A stretch of DNA of 64,000 nucleotides from Anoplolepis gracilipes. Lineage: Eukaryota; Arthropoda; Insecta; Hymenoptera; Formicidae. The position numbers were made by a program, and so were the translations under genes. Position 1 is the stretch's first letter. Each line of letters opens with the position of its first letter. The stretch spans positions 692,501 to 756,500 of the forward strand of contig NC_132984.1 in assembly GCF_047496725.1 (NCBI RefSeq), in the 5' to 3' direction. Shown here piece by piece: positions 63,828 to 64,000 of this stretch. The notes under the pieces were generated by a model. It worked only from the letters and a program-made list of their open reading frames with translations, did not search any database and was not told the origin of the DNA.

Positions 63828-64000
63828 ATGGTGTTTCGAGCCGTCATTTATTCGTTAGCGATATTTCTGCGCTTCAGTGTCATACAAGCAAGTACGTATC
63901 TCCGTGTAATTATTATAAATTATTATGTAATTATTATAAAAATGGTAAAAAAAAAAAAATAACTTTCCCCCAGAGCCAGAGTCGCAGGGTTACTGCGCTC
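63828..64000 (+). CDS. Secreted or membrane protein, 5' end only (partial)
   Basis: Exon 1 (63828-63891) encodes a signal peptide, MVFRAVIYSLAIFLRFSVIQ. It ends in a donor (A/GTACGT) and, after an 82-bp intron, acceptor CCCCCAG leads at 63974 to an in-phase exon reading KPESQGYCA before the window ends. The first cysteine after a short acidic linker suggests an extracellular cysteine-rich domain; GYCA at this place resembles the start of the frizzled-like domain of Ror/Nrk receptor kinases, but the fragment is too short to say. The start is the ATG that opens the hydrophobic frame; an ATG at 63815 is in another frame. Confidence 0.6.

Noticed and set aside
1..64000. CRISPR arrays, bacterial operons or integrated viral genes
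   Set aside because: No regularly spaced repeats, no ribosome-binding sites with adjacent ORFs, and no recognisable viral or retroelement protein was seen; the sequence is eukaryotic throughout.

Overview
The window looks like nuclear DNA from a hymenopteran insect, most likely an ant. The non-coding DNA is very AT-rich and full of microsatellites and homopolymer runs, while exons and promoters are GC/CpG-rich. Genes have many spliceosomal introns, and the peptides and proteins encoded are insect types. Exon limits below were read by eye from AG/GT splice signals and checked for frame continuity; no transcript data were available.

Layout. (1) 174-338 (+): last exon of an amidated C-type allatostatin (AstCCC) precursor. 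(2) 338-4359: AT-rich intergenic DNA with one orphan splice-bounded segment. (3) 4360-28371 (-): DNA ligase III in 17 exons, with the N-terminal zinc finger at 28 kb and the C-terminal BRCT domain at 4.3-6.8 kb. Its introns hold several MITE-like elements, and its BRCT exon has a one-base frame break. (4) 28372-34387: LIG3 upstream region, foldback repeats and a candidate promoter. (5) 34408-37698 (+): CNMamide neuropeptide precursor in three coding exons; the peptide is completed by a tiny 59-nt last exon that no simple ORF scan would find. (6) 37699-45017: intergenic DNA with a large foldback element and a 120-bp hairpin. (7) 45018-50558 (+): integrin beta-PS (mys-like), nine coding exons, about 845 aa. 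(8) 50559-55639: 3' flank of integrin with a long, nearly perfect palindrome, then a CpG-rich promoter region. (9) 55640-60025 (+): a FAM134/RETREG-like reticulon-homology ER-phagy receptor ending in an LIR motif. (10) 61331-63015 (-): tRNA (guanine-9-N1) methyltransferase TRMT10A, five exons, convergent with RETREG. (11) 63016-63827: divergent promoter with an NRF1-type site and two CACGTG boxes. (12) 63828-64000 (+): signal-peptide exon and start of exon 2 of a secreted or membrane protein that runs off the window.

The genes are not a functional cluster: they cover peptide signalling (AstCCC, CNMamide), DNA repair (LIG3), cell adhesion (integrin), ER turnover (RETREG) and tRNA modification (TRMT10A). 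I saw no CRISPR array, rRNA or convincing tRNA. The points most worth a second look are the hidden CNMamide exon, the LIG3 BRCT frame break, the inverted repeats around LIG3 exon 1, the 211-bp palindrome behind integrin, and several small inverted-repeat element families.
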